In this document: positions 17,649 through 26,325 of the stretch, piece after piece
How the letters are laid out: each line of letters opens with the position of its first letter
Numbering within the stretch: the stretch's first letter is position 1
Origin: an uncultured Bacteroides sp.
GTDB taxonomy: Bacteria > Bacteroidota > Bacteroidia > Bacteroidales > Bacteroidaceae
Direction: 5' to 3'
NCBI GenBank assembly: GCA_949296415.1
Contig: CASFQC010000001.1
Span: 62,001-126,000, forward strand
Length of the DNA: 64,000 nucleotides
Notes under the pieces: model-generated
What the model saw: only the letters and a program-made list of their open reading frames with translations
Databases searched by the model: none
What the model was told of the DNA's origin: nothing
Translations under genes and position numbers: made by a program

Positions 17649-17769
17649 CACCTTCCATTCACAGGATTTGGACGGGTGGCCATCCGGAGGAACCGGGCAA
17701 GAAAAGCCTTGCCTGCACGGCAAAGGGTGCCGGAGTCATGCAGTGTGGTGTCATCTGTGCTGGCCATGT

Positions 17770-19023
17770 ATGTTGCTATTGTTCCTTGCCGTACCCGTAG
17801 CTTATGGAGACGGCCTGCAAAAGGTCATGCCGCACAGAGCCGTGGATTTTACTAACTCCATCGGCGTGAATACGCACTTTGGCTACTATGATACCCAATA
17901 TGGACTTTACGACAGCCTGCTACGCCACAGACTGCTTGAACTGGGCGTGAAACATATCCGCGACGGAACTTTCAACGAAGACGTGGCACGCAAATATCGT
18001 GATGTGGGCAAGACTGGAGTCCGTTTGCTATTGATTACATCGGGCAAGCGATTGCCTCGGGAAGCGGAAGCCATCGGCTCCATGCTGTGGGGCGTAGAAG
18101 CCGTGAACGAGCCTGACCGGAGCCGTAAGACGGATTGGGTGAAATATGCCCGCGATGAGCAACGGATGCTGTATGAGACGGCAAAAAGCGACGACGCGAC
18201 ACGGCATCTTCAGGTAGTAGGCGTATCACTGGCCAACATAAGGAACAGTCCTTCGCAACTGGGCGACATGTCACAATGGATGGACTATGGCGGCATGCAT
18301 CCTTATGCGGCAGGGCAATATCCGTCAAAGCACTGGGGATGGGGTCTGACGATGGAGGCAGCATTGGCAGAGACACGGAAGGTAAGCGCGGACAAGCCGT
18401 TGATAGCCACCGAATGCGGCTACCACAACAAACAAAACAACCCGAACCATCCGGGCGTAAGCGAACAGGCGGCGGCTATATACCACCTGCATATGTTTTT
18501 CATCTACTTCAGCAATGGCATCAAGCGATGCTACAAGTATGAGCTGCTGGATTTGAAACCGGATGACAGGATAGCCGACATGGAATGTCATTTCGGACTG
18601 GTACGCTCTGACGGTTCGGTGAAACCGTCGTTTGTAGCCATACGCAACTTGCTAAGGATTCTTGCAGATAACGACACGGTCCGCAAATGCACTCCCCTCG
18701 CATTAGAGGTGGAAGCCCCCGCAGGAGTGACCGTCCGCACAACCTTGCTACAGAAAAGCGACGGTTCATGGTGGGTGGCGTTATTGCGCGAGACCGAAGC
18801 CTATGATGTAAAACAAAAGAAAGACATACAGGTAAGCCCCGTCAATGTCTGTGTGCGGACAGGACATAAACTTGCGGCACGCACTTATATTCCCAATAAA
18901 TCAGACATGCCCGTAGCACATTACGACCATTCCGACACCTTTACACTATCTGTGGGAGCGGAAGTAGTGCTGATGGAATTGCGTACTGTGAAGGCTGTCA
19001 GGACAATAAAATCCTCCCCATGA
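17770..19023 (+). CDS. Secreted putative glycoside hydrolase (clan GH-A-like), family not recognised
   Basis: About 417 residues from the ATG at 17770 (MLLLFLAVPVAYGDG, a signal peptide). The open frame runs back to 17629, overlapping aroK by 20 bases, and a GTG at 17743 is another option; the extra 47 residues have little protein-like character, so the start is uncertain. The mature part looks like a TIM-barrel hydrolase: SIGVNTHFGYYDTQYG, LGVKHIRDGTF, GVEAVNEPD with a candidate acid/base Glu114, and PLIATECGYH with a candidate nucleophile Glu215, about 100 residues apart as expected for retaining GH-A enzymes. The C-terminal 100 residues look like a beta-sandwich. Substrate cannot be stated. 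GH39- or GH5-like is possible. Confidence 0.72.
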   Translation: MLLLFLAVPVAYGDGLQKVMPHRAVDFTNSIGVNTHFGYYDTQYGLYDSLLRHRLLELGVKHIRDGTFNEDVARKYRDVGKTGVRLLLITSGKRLPREAEAIGSMLWGVEAVNEPDRSRKTDWVKYARDEQRMLYETAKSDDATRHLQVVGVSLANIRNSPSQLGDMSQWMDYGGMHPYAAGQYPSKHWGWGLTMEAALAETRKVSADKPLIATECGYHNKQNNPNHPGVSEQAAAIYHLHMFFIYFSNGIKRCYKYELLDLKPDDRIADMECHFGLVRSDGSVKPSFVAIRNLLRILADNDTVRKCTPLALEVEAPAGVTVRTTLLQKSDGSWWVALLRETEAYDVKQKKDIQVSPVNVCVRTGHKLAARTYIPNKSDMPVAHYDHSDTFTLSVGAEVVLMELRTVKAVRTIKSSP

Positions 19024-19099
19024 GGCAGGATAAGAACTGATAAGAAAGGCTTGGCCTTAAAATCTTTCAAAATTCCATATGGATTTATACGATTTACCG

Positions 19100-19107
19100 T
19101 ATCTTTG
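19100..19107 (+). promoter_or_regulatory. -7 promoter element of speA
   Basis: TATCTTTG exact match, 90 bases upstream of the speA start, implying a leader of roughly 85 bases. A small AAGGC-TTG-GCCTT hairpin at 19046-19058 just upstream may end the preceding transcript. Confidence 0.5.
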
Positions 19108-19196
19108 ATGCGGAAATAACAATGACGGTGGAGGAATACTCTGCCCGAATTTTTTTGTTGTTACCAATATTAACTAATGCAGTGAAATAATAAGAA

Positions 19197-21089
19197 ATGA
19201 GAAAATGGCGTATTGAAGATTCGGAAGAGCTTTACAACATCACGGGTTGGGGCACTTCGTATTTTAGCATCAACGAAAAAGGGCACGTAGTGGTAACCCC
19301 CCGCAAGGACGGAGTAGCCGTTGACCTGAAGGAACTGGTAGACGAGCTGCAACTCAGGGACGTGACGGCACCTATGTTGCTACGATTCCCCGACATCCTT
19401 GACAACCGCATCGAAAAAGTGGCGTGCTGCTTCGAGAAGGCAGCCGAAGAATATGGCTACAAAGGCGAGAACTTCATCATCTACCCTATCAAAGTCAACC
19501 AGATGAGACCCGTGGTGGAGGAAATGATATCGCACGGCAAGAAGTTCAATCTGGGACTGGAGGCAGGCTCCAAACCCGAACTGCACGCCGTAATAGGCAT
19601 AGACACCGACCCCGACTCATTAGTGGTGTGCAACGGCTACAAGGACGAAAGCTTCATCGAACTGGCACTGCTGGCACAGAAGATGGGCAAACGCATCTTC
19701 CTCGTGGTGGAGAAACTGAACGAACTGAACCTCATCGCCAAAATGGCACGCCAGCTCAAGGTAAGGCCCAACATAGGCATACGCATCAAGCTGGCCAGCA
19801 GCGGCAGCGGCAAGTGGGAGGAAAGCGGAGGCGACGGAAGCAAGTTCGGACTGACTTCCAGCGAACTGCTTGAAGCGCTGGACTTCCTGAGCAAAAAAGA
19901 CATGAAAGACTGTCTGAAGCTGATACACTTCCACATAGGCAGCCAGATAACCAAAATACGCCGCATAAAGAACGCCCTACGCGAGGCGTCGCAATTCTAC
20001 GTACAGCTCAAGAAGATGGGCTTCGAACTGGAATTCGTGGACACCGGCGGAGGCATGGGAGTGGATTACGACGGCACCCGCTCAAGCAACAGCGAAAGCT
20101 CCGTAAACTACTCCATACAAGAATACGTGAACGATGTGGTGTCCACCTTTGTGGATGCCGCCGACAAACACGGATTCACACACCCCAACATCATCACCGA
20201 GACCGGACGGAGCCTCACCGCCCACCACTCCGTACTCATCATGGAAGTGCTGGAGACAGCCTCCTTACCCCAGATGGACGACGACTGGGAACCCGACGAG
20301 AACGCCCACGAACTGGTAAAGGAACTGTATCAGATATGGGACAACCTGAACCAGCGCAGCATGCTGGAACCCTGGCACGACGCGCAGCAAATACGCGAGG
20401 AAGCGCTGGACCTCTTCAGCCACGGCATAGTGGACCTGGAGACCCGCGCACAGATAGAAAAGCTGTACTGGAGCATCTGCCGCGAGATAAACGCCATAGC
20501 CTCCGGCATGAAACACTGTCCCGAAGAGTTCCGCAAGCTTAACAAGCTGCTGGCCGACAAATATTTCTGCAATTTCTCCCTATTCCAGTCGCTGCCTGAC
20601 TCATGGGCCATAGACCAGATGTTCCCCATCATGCCCATACAACGTCTTGACGAAAAGCCCGACCGCGAAGCCACCATACAGGACATGACATGCGACTCGG
20701 ATGGAAAGATAGCCAACTTCGTCAGCGCACGCGCCGACGCCACCACCCTGCCGCTGCACACCCTGCGCGACAAGGAGCCGTACTATCTGGCTGTGTTCCT
20801 GGTGGGTGCCTATCAGGAGATTCTGGGAGACATGCACAATCTCTTCGGCGACACCAACGCCGTACACGTGTCGGTCAACAGCAAAGGCTACACCATAGAC
20901 CAGCAGATAGACGGAGAAACCGTGGCCGAAGTGCTGGACTACGTGCAATACAGCCCCAAAAAGCTGGTGCGCACGCTGGAGACGTGGGTCACACAGTCCG
21001 TAAAGGAAGGACGCATCTCGCTGGAGGAAGGCAAGGAGTTCCTGTCCAACTACCGGTCGGGACTCTACGGCTACACATACCTTGAATAA
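19197..21089 (+). CDS. speA: Biosynthetic arginine decarboxylase
   Basis: PLP enzyme that converts arginine to agmatine for polyamine synthesis. 630 residues, the usual size of the SpeA family. Residues about 60-340 form the alanine-racemase-like barrel with YPIKVNQ (PLP Lys99) and the phosphate-binding glycine-rich FVDTGGGMGVDYDGT; the characteristic insertion and C-terminal beta domain follow (LFQSLPDSWAIDQMFPIMPI, RDKEPYYLAVFLVGAYQEI and the GDMHNLFGD site). ITETGRSLTAHHS is a diagnostic block. The next gene, argB, is in the same direction after 92 bases, so arginine synthesis and arginine use are neighbours, perhaps on one transcript. Assignment is firm. Confidence 0.96.
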   Translation: MRKWRIEDSEELYNITGWGTSYFSINEKGHVVVTPRKDGVAVDLKELVDELQLRDVTAPMLLRFPDILDNRIEKVACCFEKAAEEYGYKGENFIIYPIKVNQMRPVVEEMISHGKKFNLGLEAGSKPELHAVIGIDTDPDSLVVCNGYKDESFIELALLAQKMGKRIFLVVEKLNELNLIAKMARQLKVRPNIGIRIKLASSGSGKWEESGGDGSKFGLTSSELLEALDFLSKKDMKDCLKLIHFHIGSQITKIRRIKNALREASQFYVQLKKMGFELEFVDTGGGMGVDYDGTRSSNSESSVNYSIQEYVNDVVSTFVDAADKHGFTHPNIITETGRSLTAHHSVLIMEVLETASLPQMDDDWEPDENAHELVKELYQIWDNLNQRSMLEPWHDAQQIREEALDLFSHGIVDLETRAQIEKLYWSICREINAIASGMKHCPEEFRKLNKLLADKYFCNFSLFQSLPDSWAIDQMFPIMPIQRLDEKPDREATIQDMTCDSDGKIANFVSARADATTLPLHTLRDKEPYYLAVFLVGAYQEILGDMHNLFGDTNAVHVSVNSKGYTIDQQIDGETVAEVLDYVQYSPKKLVRTLETWVTQSVKEGRISLEEGKEFLSNYRSGLYGYTYLE

Positions 21090-21181
21090 ACAGGCACATA
21101 CCTGACGGGAAGCGCACTTTCCGCTACAAGGTCTGTGCCGACACATTCTGTCGGACAATCACCACTAAAACAAACGTAACA

Positions 21182-21952
21182 ATGGAAAGACTTACCCTTA
21201 TAAAAGTAGGCGGAAAAATAGTAGAAGAAGAAGACTCGCTGAACCGGCTGCTTGACGACTTCGCCGCACTGCCCGGACACAAAGTGCTGGTACACGGAGG
21301 AGGACGCTCGGCCACAACCCTCGCCGCACGTCTGGGCGTGGAAAGCCGCATGGTGGAAGGAAGACGCATCACCGACTTGGAAATGCTGAAAGTAGTGACC
21401 ATGGTCTATGCCGGACTGGTGAACAAGAACATCGTGGCCGGACTGCAGGCCCGAGGCGTCAACGCCCTGGGACTGACGGGAGCCGACATGGATGTCATGC
21501 GCTCGGTAAAACGCCCGGTGAAAGACATAGACTACGGGTTTGTGGGCGACGTAAGACACACCGACGGCATCCTGCTGGCCGGACTCATACAGAAAGGCAT
21601 AGTACCCGTCATGGCACCCCTCACCCACGACGGGAAAGGCCATCTGCTGAACACCAACGCCGACACCATAGCTGCCGAGACAGCCAAAGCGCTGGCTCCA
21701 CACTTCGAAGTGACACTGACTTTCTGCTTCGAAAAGAGCGGCGTACTGCGCGACGAGCACAACGATGACAGCCTCATCCCACGCATACGTCGCGATGAGT
21801 TCAAAACGCTGGTGGCCGACGGCACCATACAAGGAGGCATGATACCCAAACTGGAAAACGCATTTGCCGCTCTGGAAACCGGAGTGCACGAGGTAATCAT
21901 TACCAAAGCCACAGCCATAGACGGCCTGAAAGGCACACATATAGTGAAATAA
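21182..21952 (+). CDS. argB: N-acetylglutamate kinase (ArgB; may act on N-succinylglutamate)
   Basis: Amino-acid kinase family, second step of arginine synthesis. 256 residues. LIKVGGKIVEEED and HGGGRSATTLAARLG form the nucleotide and substrate loops; KVVTMVYAGLVNKNIVAGLQ, GLTGADMD and GGMIPKLENAFAAL are ArgB-specific blocks. It has the short form without the N-terminal arginine-binding helix of arginine-inhibited kinases. Bacteroides species are known to use succinylated intermediates (N-succinylornithine transcarbamylase), so the true substrate here could be N-succinylglutamate; this is inference from the group. It follows speA and precedes a sigma factor gene by 64 bases. Confidence 0.95.
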   Translation: MERLTLIKVGGKIVEEEDSLNRLLDDFAALPGHKVLVHGGGRSATTLAARLGVESRMVEGRRITDLEMLKVVTMVYAGLVNKNIVAGLQARGVNALGLTGADMDVMRSVKRPVKDIDYGFVGDVRHTDGILLAGLIQKGIVPVMAPLTHDGKGHLLNTNADTIAAETAKALAPHFEVTLTFCFEKSGVLRDEHNDDSLIPRIRRDEFKTLVADGTIQGGMIPKLENAFAALETGVHEVIITKATAIDGLKGTHIVK

Positions 21953-22016
21953 TGTCAAAACAAGAAGCGCCGCTGTAACTTTTCCGGCGCCCAACCGTCA
22001 GTCAGTTTAGAAAGAG

Positions 22017-22526
22017 ATGCAAAAACCCGATTTCCGCAGAGACATCCTGCCCCTGAAGGACAAGCTCTTCAGGACAGCGCTGCGCATCACGTTCAACAGG
22101 ACCGAAGCCGAAGATGTAGTACAGGAAACCCTGTTGCGCATATGGAACAAGCGCGGAGAGTGGACGCAGCTTGAATCGGTGGAAGCCTACTGTCTGACGG
22201 TGGCCAAGAACCTTGCCTTGGACTGGGCCGAAAAAAAAGACGCTCAGATGGTGACACTTAGTGCCGACATGGAGCAAACTACCGAAGCGGCAAGTCCGTA
22301 TGACCGCCTGGTAGATAAAGACCGGTTGGCTCTGTTGCGCAAGCTGATGAACGAACTGCCAGAAAAGCAACGCAATGTCATCTGCCTGCGCGAGTTGGAA
22401 GCCAAAAGCTATAAGGAGATAGCCGGAATACTTGACCTGACCGAGGAGCAAGTGAAGGTATACCTCTTCAGAGCAAGGCAAAAACTGAAGCAACGTTTTA
22501 CTGAAATAGAGAACTATGGACTTTGA
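22017..22526 (+). CDS. ECF-type RNA polymerase sigma factor
   Basis: 169 residues, with region 2 (LFRTALRITFNRTEAEDVVQETLLRIWNKR in two blocks, near residues 18-47) and region 4 (LPEKQRNVICLRELEAKSYKEIAGIL, residues about 115-140, then a helix-turn-helix LTEEQVKVYLFRARQKLKQRF). No region 1 or 3, so an ECF (group 4) sigma. It overlaps the next gene by 11 bases, which encodes a membrane protein and is the likely anti-sigma partner. The regulon is not evident from the window. The gene is downstream of argB and could be read on the speA-argB transcript or from its own promoter. Confidence 0.93.
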   Translation: MQKPDFRRDILPLKDKLFRTALRITFNRTEAEDVVQETLLRIWNKRGEWTQLESVEAYCLTVAKNLALDWAEKKDAQMVTLSADMEQTTEAASPYDRLVDKDRLALLRKLMNELPEKQRNVICLRELEAKSYKEIAGILDLTEEQVKVYLFRARQKLKQRFTEIENYGL

Positions 22527-23019
22527 ACATATAGAGCGACTGATACAACGCTACTGGCAATGCGAGACCTCACTGGAAGAGGAAGAGCTGTTGCGCGACT
22601 TCTTTGCCAAAGAGCAGCAACTGCCCCCGCACCTGCTACGCTACAAAAGCTGGTTTGCCGGTGAGCGCCTGCTGCAAGACTGCCGTCTGGACGACAGCTT
22701 CGACCAAAAGGTGTTGTCCAAGATAGAGCCGGTGGTGAAGGCCCGCAAACTTACACTGACAGCGCGTCTCATGCCGATGCTGAGGGCTGCTGCCGTAGTG
22801 GCGGTGATATTCGTGCTGGGAAACGTAGTACAGCATTCTTTCTTCAACGAGGAAATGGGGCTGATAACTACCGACACCATAGGCAATCAGGTATCGGCTC
22901 CGTCTGTGGCCCTTTCCAAAGAGACGCATCCTTTGTCTAAAGAACAGCAAGCCAAAGACTCTTTGGAGATAAAAGAGGAAAAAGTGGAGACGATGGAACC
23001 TTTGACCAACAAGAAATAG
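22516..23019 (+). CDS. Single-pass membrane protein, putative anti-sigma partner
   Basis: 167 residues. The N-terminal cytoplasmic part (about 1-80) has HIERLIQRYWQCETSLEEEELLRDFF, an acidic helical region seen in small Bacteroides membrane proteins next to sigma factors. One membrane segment lies at about 88-106 (AAAVVAVIFVLGNVV), after a basic stretch. The C-terminal 55 residues are hydrophilic, rich in Lys/Glu/Ser and probably in the periplasm. The 11-base overlap with the sigma gene suggests coupled translation and fixed stoichiometry. No classical anti-sigma zinc motif (HxxxCxxC) is seen, so anti-sigma function is inference. Homologues are sometimes mislabelled as pyruvate ferredoxin oxidoreductase; nothing here supports that. 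Confidence 0.8.
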   Translation: MDFEHIERLIQRYWQCETSLEEEELLRDFFAKEQQLPPHLLRYKSWFAGERLLQDCRLDDSFDQKVLSKIEPVVKARKLTLTARLMPMLRAAAVVAVIFVLGNVVQHSFFNEEMGLITTDTIGNQVSAPSVALSKETHPLSKEQQAKDSLEIKEEKVETMEPLTNKK

Positions 23020-23145
23020 CGTAGTACAAATAAGACATTTTCATTTGCTTTAAAGATTGAATATAGTTAGTGTGCTTTATTAAAACATTGAGGCTGTGAA
23101 GTTTCAATTCTCTCTAAAATCTTTATGAAACTAACTGACATAGAA

Positions 23146-23176
23146 GGGATGTTGCGTGAGGCAACGTCCCTTTCTT
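23146..23176 (+). terminator. Intrinsic terminator after the sigma/anti-sigma pair
   Basis: GGGATGTTGC and GCAACGTCCC arms (one G-T pair) with a GTGAG loop, followed by TTTCTT. It lies 127 bases after the anti-sigma-like gene and immediately before the convergent metallopeptidase stop. Confidence 0.75.
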
Positions 23177-23177
23177 G

Positions 23178-23894
23178 TTACCCTATCCCCGTATGGTATC
23201 CCTTCATCTCAGATTCCAACGCTGCAGAATGCCCGCCGGTAAGCCGGTCAAGCAGATGCTTGAATTCCGCACCATGGTTCATCTCACGGGTATGGGCCAG
23301 CTCGTGGAGCATCACATAGTCCATAAGCCGCACAGGCAACAGCAAAGTATAGCACGACAGGTTGATGTTTCCGCAGGACGAACAGCTTCCCCAACGTCCG
23401 GTACTGGAATTCACCTTCACACTTTTGAAAGGCAGGGCATGACGGCGTGACAGTCCGAGCAACCGCTGCGGCAAAATCCGCTTGGCCTGGCTGCGGAGCG
23501 ACTCTTCCACCACACGTCTCAGCCACTGCTGCAGCTGGTCGTCGGCAAAGTCGGTGTGCGGCGGACACACTATCTCCACCTCACCCTCCCCTACAGTACG
23601 AAGCTGGAAGCGCGTACAGGCACCCTCCACGACACGCAAATGGAACAAGTCCGCATCAAGCCTGTAGTCAAGGTCTATAACCTTCCGCCGCATCCTTTGC
23701 CGGTCGGCCTGCCTCAGGCGCGGGCGAAGCTCGTCGACCGCACGCCTTATTCTGTCCACATCGCAATCCGGAGGTACGGTGACCCGTATGCCCTCCTCGC
23801 ATATCCGGAAGGTCATGCGGCGTGCCCTGTGGTGGGCATACACCAGAAACAGTCCCAGCTCCGCATCGGAAAAAGTCGCATGAGGATTATTCAT
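23178..23894 (-). CDS. YgjP-type (M48-like) zinc metallopeptidase
   Basis: 238 residues from MNNPHATFSDAE (base 23894); the longer frame to 23996 overlaps the upstream gene and was rejected as start. The zinc motif MLHELAHTREMNHGAEF (two His about residues 197-201 and a third His) near the C-terminus and WGSCSSCGNINLSCYTLLLP before it match the DUF45/YgjP family, which are soluble or weakly membrane-linked peptidases of unknown substrate. The N-terminal half (RRMTFRICEEGIRVTVPP) is the usual beta-rich domain. The preceding gene ends 8 bases upstream, so this peptidase is the second gene of an operon with the polyferredoxin. Confidence 0.88.
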   Translation of the reverse strand: MNNPHATFSDAELGLFLVYAHHRARRMTFRICEEGIRVTVPPDCDVDRIRRAVDELRPRLRQADRQRMRRKVIDLDYRLDADLFHLRVVEGACTRFQLRTVGEGEVEIVCPPHTDFADDQLQQWLRRVVEESLRSQAKRILPQRLLGLSRRHALPFKSVKVNSSTGRWGSCSSCGNINLSCYTLLLPVRLMDYVMLHELAHTREMNHGAEFKHLLDRLTGGHSAALESEMKGYHTGIG

Positions 23895-23902
23895 GGCAGC
23901 AG

Positions 23903-25408
23903 TCAGACGATGCGGTGCAGTTCGTGTCCTTCCACATAGATGGCGCTGAAAGGACGTGCCGGACAAAGGTTCTCGCACGCGCCGCATCCTATACATCTTT
24001 CGGTGTTGATGGCGGGTATCTTCAGCGACTTCTTGTCCGCCGGGTCAGACGGTATCATCTCTATGGCAGCTGTAGGACAGTGACGGGCACAGTTGCCACA
24101 CTCCACGCCGTCGGTCAGCGGCACGCAATTTTTCCTTATCCATACGGCATGGCCTATCTGCGTAGCCGACTTGTCGGACACACTGATGGGATGTATGGCG
24201 TCTGTGGGACACACGTCCGCACATTTGGTGCATTCCGGACGGCAGTATCCGCGCTCGTAGGACATTTCGGGCTGCATCAGCGTCATCAGCTCTCCCGAAG
24301 GGCGCAACACCTCGTTGGGACATACCGACACACACAGCTGGCAACCTGTGCAGTGCTGCGCGAAGTTGCGTATGCCTATCGCTCCGGGAGGCACTATGCG
24401 CGCGGCGCGTTCGGGTATTTTCTTGTCCTCTATCACGGCCAGTCCGCCGTCAACCTTCTTTTCCTGAGCCTTCAGTGCCGAAGCCACAGCCACCATGACA
24501 GAGGCCGACAGGAATCCGCGCCGGGTCTCACTGGCGGCCTTCCCGTCGGAAGGCCGGCCTGCTACAGGTTTCACGGGCACGGACTTGCGCCGCAGTCCGT
24601 AACTTATGGCATGATGGGTACAGGTGTCTATGCAGTCCATGCAGGCCACACAACGGCTGTAATCCACCTTATGCGCGCCGCCGTCAATACATGCCGCCTT
24701 GCACTTGCGCGAACAGAGTCCGCAGGCGTTGCACTTGTCCTTGTCTATACGTATGCCCAGCAACGAGAAGCGCGACAGGAAACCCAGTACGGTGCCCACA
24801 GGGCAGATGGTGTTGCAGTAGGTGCGGCCATGCCGCCAGGCCAGGAAGGCCAGCACAAGAAACGTGGCCAGAGCCAGCAGGAAGGTGGGCATACTCTTGA
24901 GCCATACCGTAGTCTCATAAAAGGCATAGCTGTCTGCACGCTCTGCCAGAAGGGCCAGCAGATTGTTTCCCCACTGGTAGACGGGAGCGAAGAGGTTCGA
25001 CGCGATGCGACCGTAGGCACTATACGGAGCCAGCAGAGCCACCAGCGAGCCTGCGCCGGCCAGTAGGGCCACTACAAAAACGGCCAGCACGCCATAGCGC
25101 AGCCACCGCTTGGCGGGAGAATAACTGAAACGGAATCTTTTCTTCTTCCTCCGGCCACTTATCCACGACACCACATCCTGCATCACGCCCAACGGGCAGA
25201 TGACAGAGCAATAGACCCTGCCCAACACAAGAGTCAGCACCACAAGAAACACCACTATGCCTACATGGAGCGCAAGCAGGGCGGGAAGGAACTGAATGCT
25301 GGCCGTCCATCCCAACCAGGCATGCAGGGTGCCGGTAAAGTCAAAAAACAGCAGTGTGACGGCCGCAAAGAACAGGACGGCCAACGTCAGTCTGATTTTA
25401 CGTAACAT
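23903..25408 (-). CDS. Membrane polyferredoxin: NapH-like domain fused to NapG-like domain
   Basis: 501 residues. Start set at base 25408 because a -7 element at 25470-25477 lies too close to the alternative ATG at 25465. The N-terminal half has about five membrane helices with two cysteine motifs, GRVYCSVICPLGVMQDVVSW and TYCNTICPVG, as in NapH/NosR/CcoG-type membrane proteins, then two 4Fe-4S motifs (CNACGLCSRKC, CVACMDCIDTC). A twin-arginine-like segment ETRRGFLSASVMVAVASAL follows in the middle, then four more Fe-S motifs (CTGCQLCVSVCP, CTKCADVCP, CGNCARHCP, CIGCGACENLCP) as in NapG. It probably moves electrons from the quinone pool to an unknown reductase; no nap or nrf genes are in the window. 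Confidence 0.85.
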   Translation of the reverse strand: MLRKIRLTLAVLFFAAVTLLFFDFTGTLHAWLGWTASIQFLPALLALHVGIVVFLVVLTLVLGRVYCSVICPLGVMQDVVSWISGRRKKKRFRFSYSPAKRWLRYGVLAVFVVALLAGAGSLVALLAPYSAYGRIASNLFAPVYQWGNNLLALLAERADSYAFYETTVWLKSMPTFLLALATFLVLAFLAWRHGRTYCNTICPVGTVLGFLSRFSLLGIRIDKDKCNACGLCSRKCKAACIDGGAHKVDYSRCVACMDCIDTCTHHAISYGLRRKSVPVKPVAGRPSDGKAASETRRGFLSASVMVAVASALKAQEKKVDGGLAVIEDKKIPERAARIVPPGAIGIRNFAQHCTGCQLCVSVCPNEVLRPSGELMTLMQPEMSYERGYCRPECTKCADVCPTDAIHPISVSDKSATQIGHAVWIRKNCVPLTDGVECGNCARHCPTAAIEMIPSDPADKKSLKIPAINTERCIGCGACENLCPARPFSAIYVEGHELHRIV

Positions 25409-25469
25409 AAGGTCAATGAGTTTTTTAAGAATCGTCAGAATTACATGTGGCTCTATGTTTTCCACAGCG

Positions 25470-25499
25470 CAAAATTAATGCATTCCTGCTAAAAACCAA
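25470..25499 (-). promoter_or_regulatory. Promoter of the polyferredoxin operon
   Basis: On the minus strand: TTG (25497-25499), 19-base spacer, TAATTTTG (25470-25477). Good fit to the Bacteroidetes -33/-7 pattern; predicted leader about 55 bases to the start at 25408. Confidence 0.6.
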
Positions 25500-25508
25500 T
25501 GATACAGA

Positions 25509-25523
25509 TTACAGTTCCTGTAA
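25509..25523. promoter_or_regulatory. 15-base palindrome upstream of the polyferredoxin promoter
   Basis: TTACAG-TTC-CTGTAA, exact dyad, centred about 50 bases upstream of the predicted transcription start. Position suits an activator of the CRP/FNR type, but the half-sites are not the classical TTGAT, so the regulator is not known. Confidence 0.4.
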
Positions 25524-26325
25524 CTAAGTTTACCTATTTTATAAAATGAAAACCCCAGCTCTCTCACCTCCACCGTAACGGGACAAAAGGGCGGCCGTGC
25601 CGAAGGGCCATGCGCCCGGCATCCGTCCGTGTGCAGACTGACACTTTACAAAGTTTAACGCGAATGCGTGGCTCATTTCCGTCCAAAGGAGAACGCGGTG
25701 GGACAAAACGCGGGAATTTTCAGAGTAATACTCTGTCTATAAGAGAAATAAGCCAAATTTTAACACTTCACAGCCTTCCGGAATCCGGGCAAAAAGAAGG
25801 AAAAAATCCACAATAAGCCTGTCCGAAAGAAAAGTCAGTACAAAATGGAGACGGACAACCCGTCGCCACCAACCGGGCAACAGGTCATCCGCCAGCCGGT
25901 GACCTATAATCCACCGACGGACAACAGGTCAGCCGCCAGATGAAAAAGGTCTTTCAGAGTGGATTTATTAAGAATTTTATACATTTATAGAAGATACGCC
26001 TCAATTCATTAACACTTTTACACATTCCGACTATCAAAACGCCTGTTTTTCGCACATTTTGGAAAAAGCGGTTGTAAGCATAACGAATAAAAAGCTTCCA
26101 TTCTGTCAGCCAAAACAGCGGAAGGCCGACCAAACGGATTCCCGTTTAACAGCGGTTAACTTTCCGTCTGCAGGATATGGACAAGGCAGCCAACATGCGA
26201 CGTTTTGAACACCATTTGCTACATACAGGACTTTTCCGTGTCGCACGGAAGCACGACCTTTGCGATAACAACCCGCAGACTGCTTCCTGAGGGACGTATA
26301 GTATGAACCATCACCACACACCGAC
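25524..26325. other. Intergenic region, about 800 bases
   Basis: No convincing gene; short open frames here are compositionally unlike neighbours. It contains imperfect direct repeats at 25878-25939 and an AT-rich tract (25960-26060). The leader of rnhB occupies the last part; no clear TAnnTTTG element was found. Confidence 0.5.
25878..25939. repeat. Two 18-base direct repeats in the intergenic region
   Basis: CAACAGGTCATCCGCCAG (25878-25895) and the same with one change (25922-25939), 44 bases apart. A degenerate related copy lies just upstream (from about 25853). Role unknown. Confidence 0.5.

Noticed and set aside
25466..26325. A gene in the 25.5-26.3 kb gap (68-codon frame at 25610)
   Set aside because: Low-complexity, no conserved character and no promoter or ribosome site in front of it.
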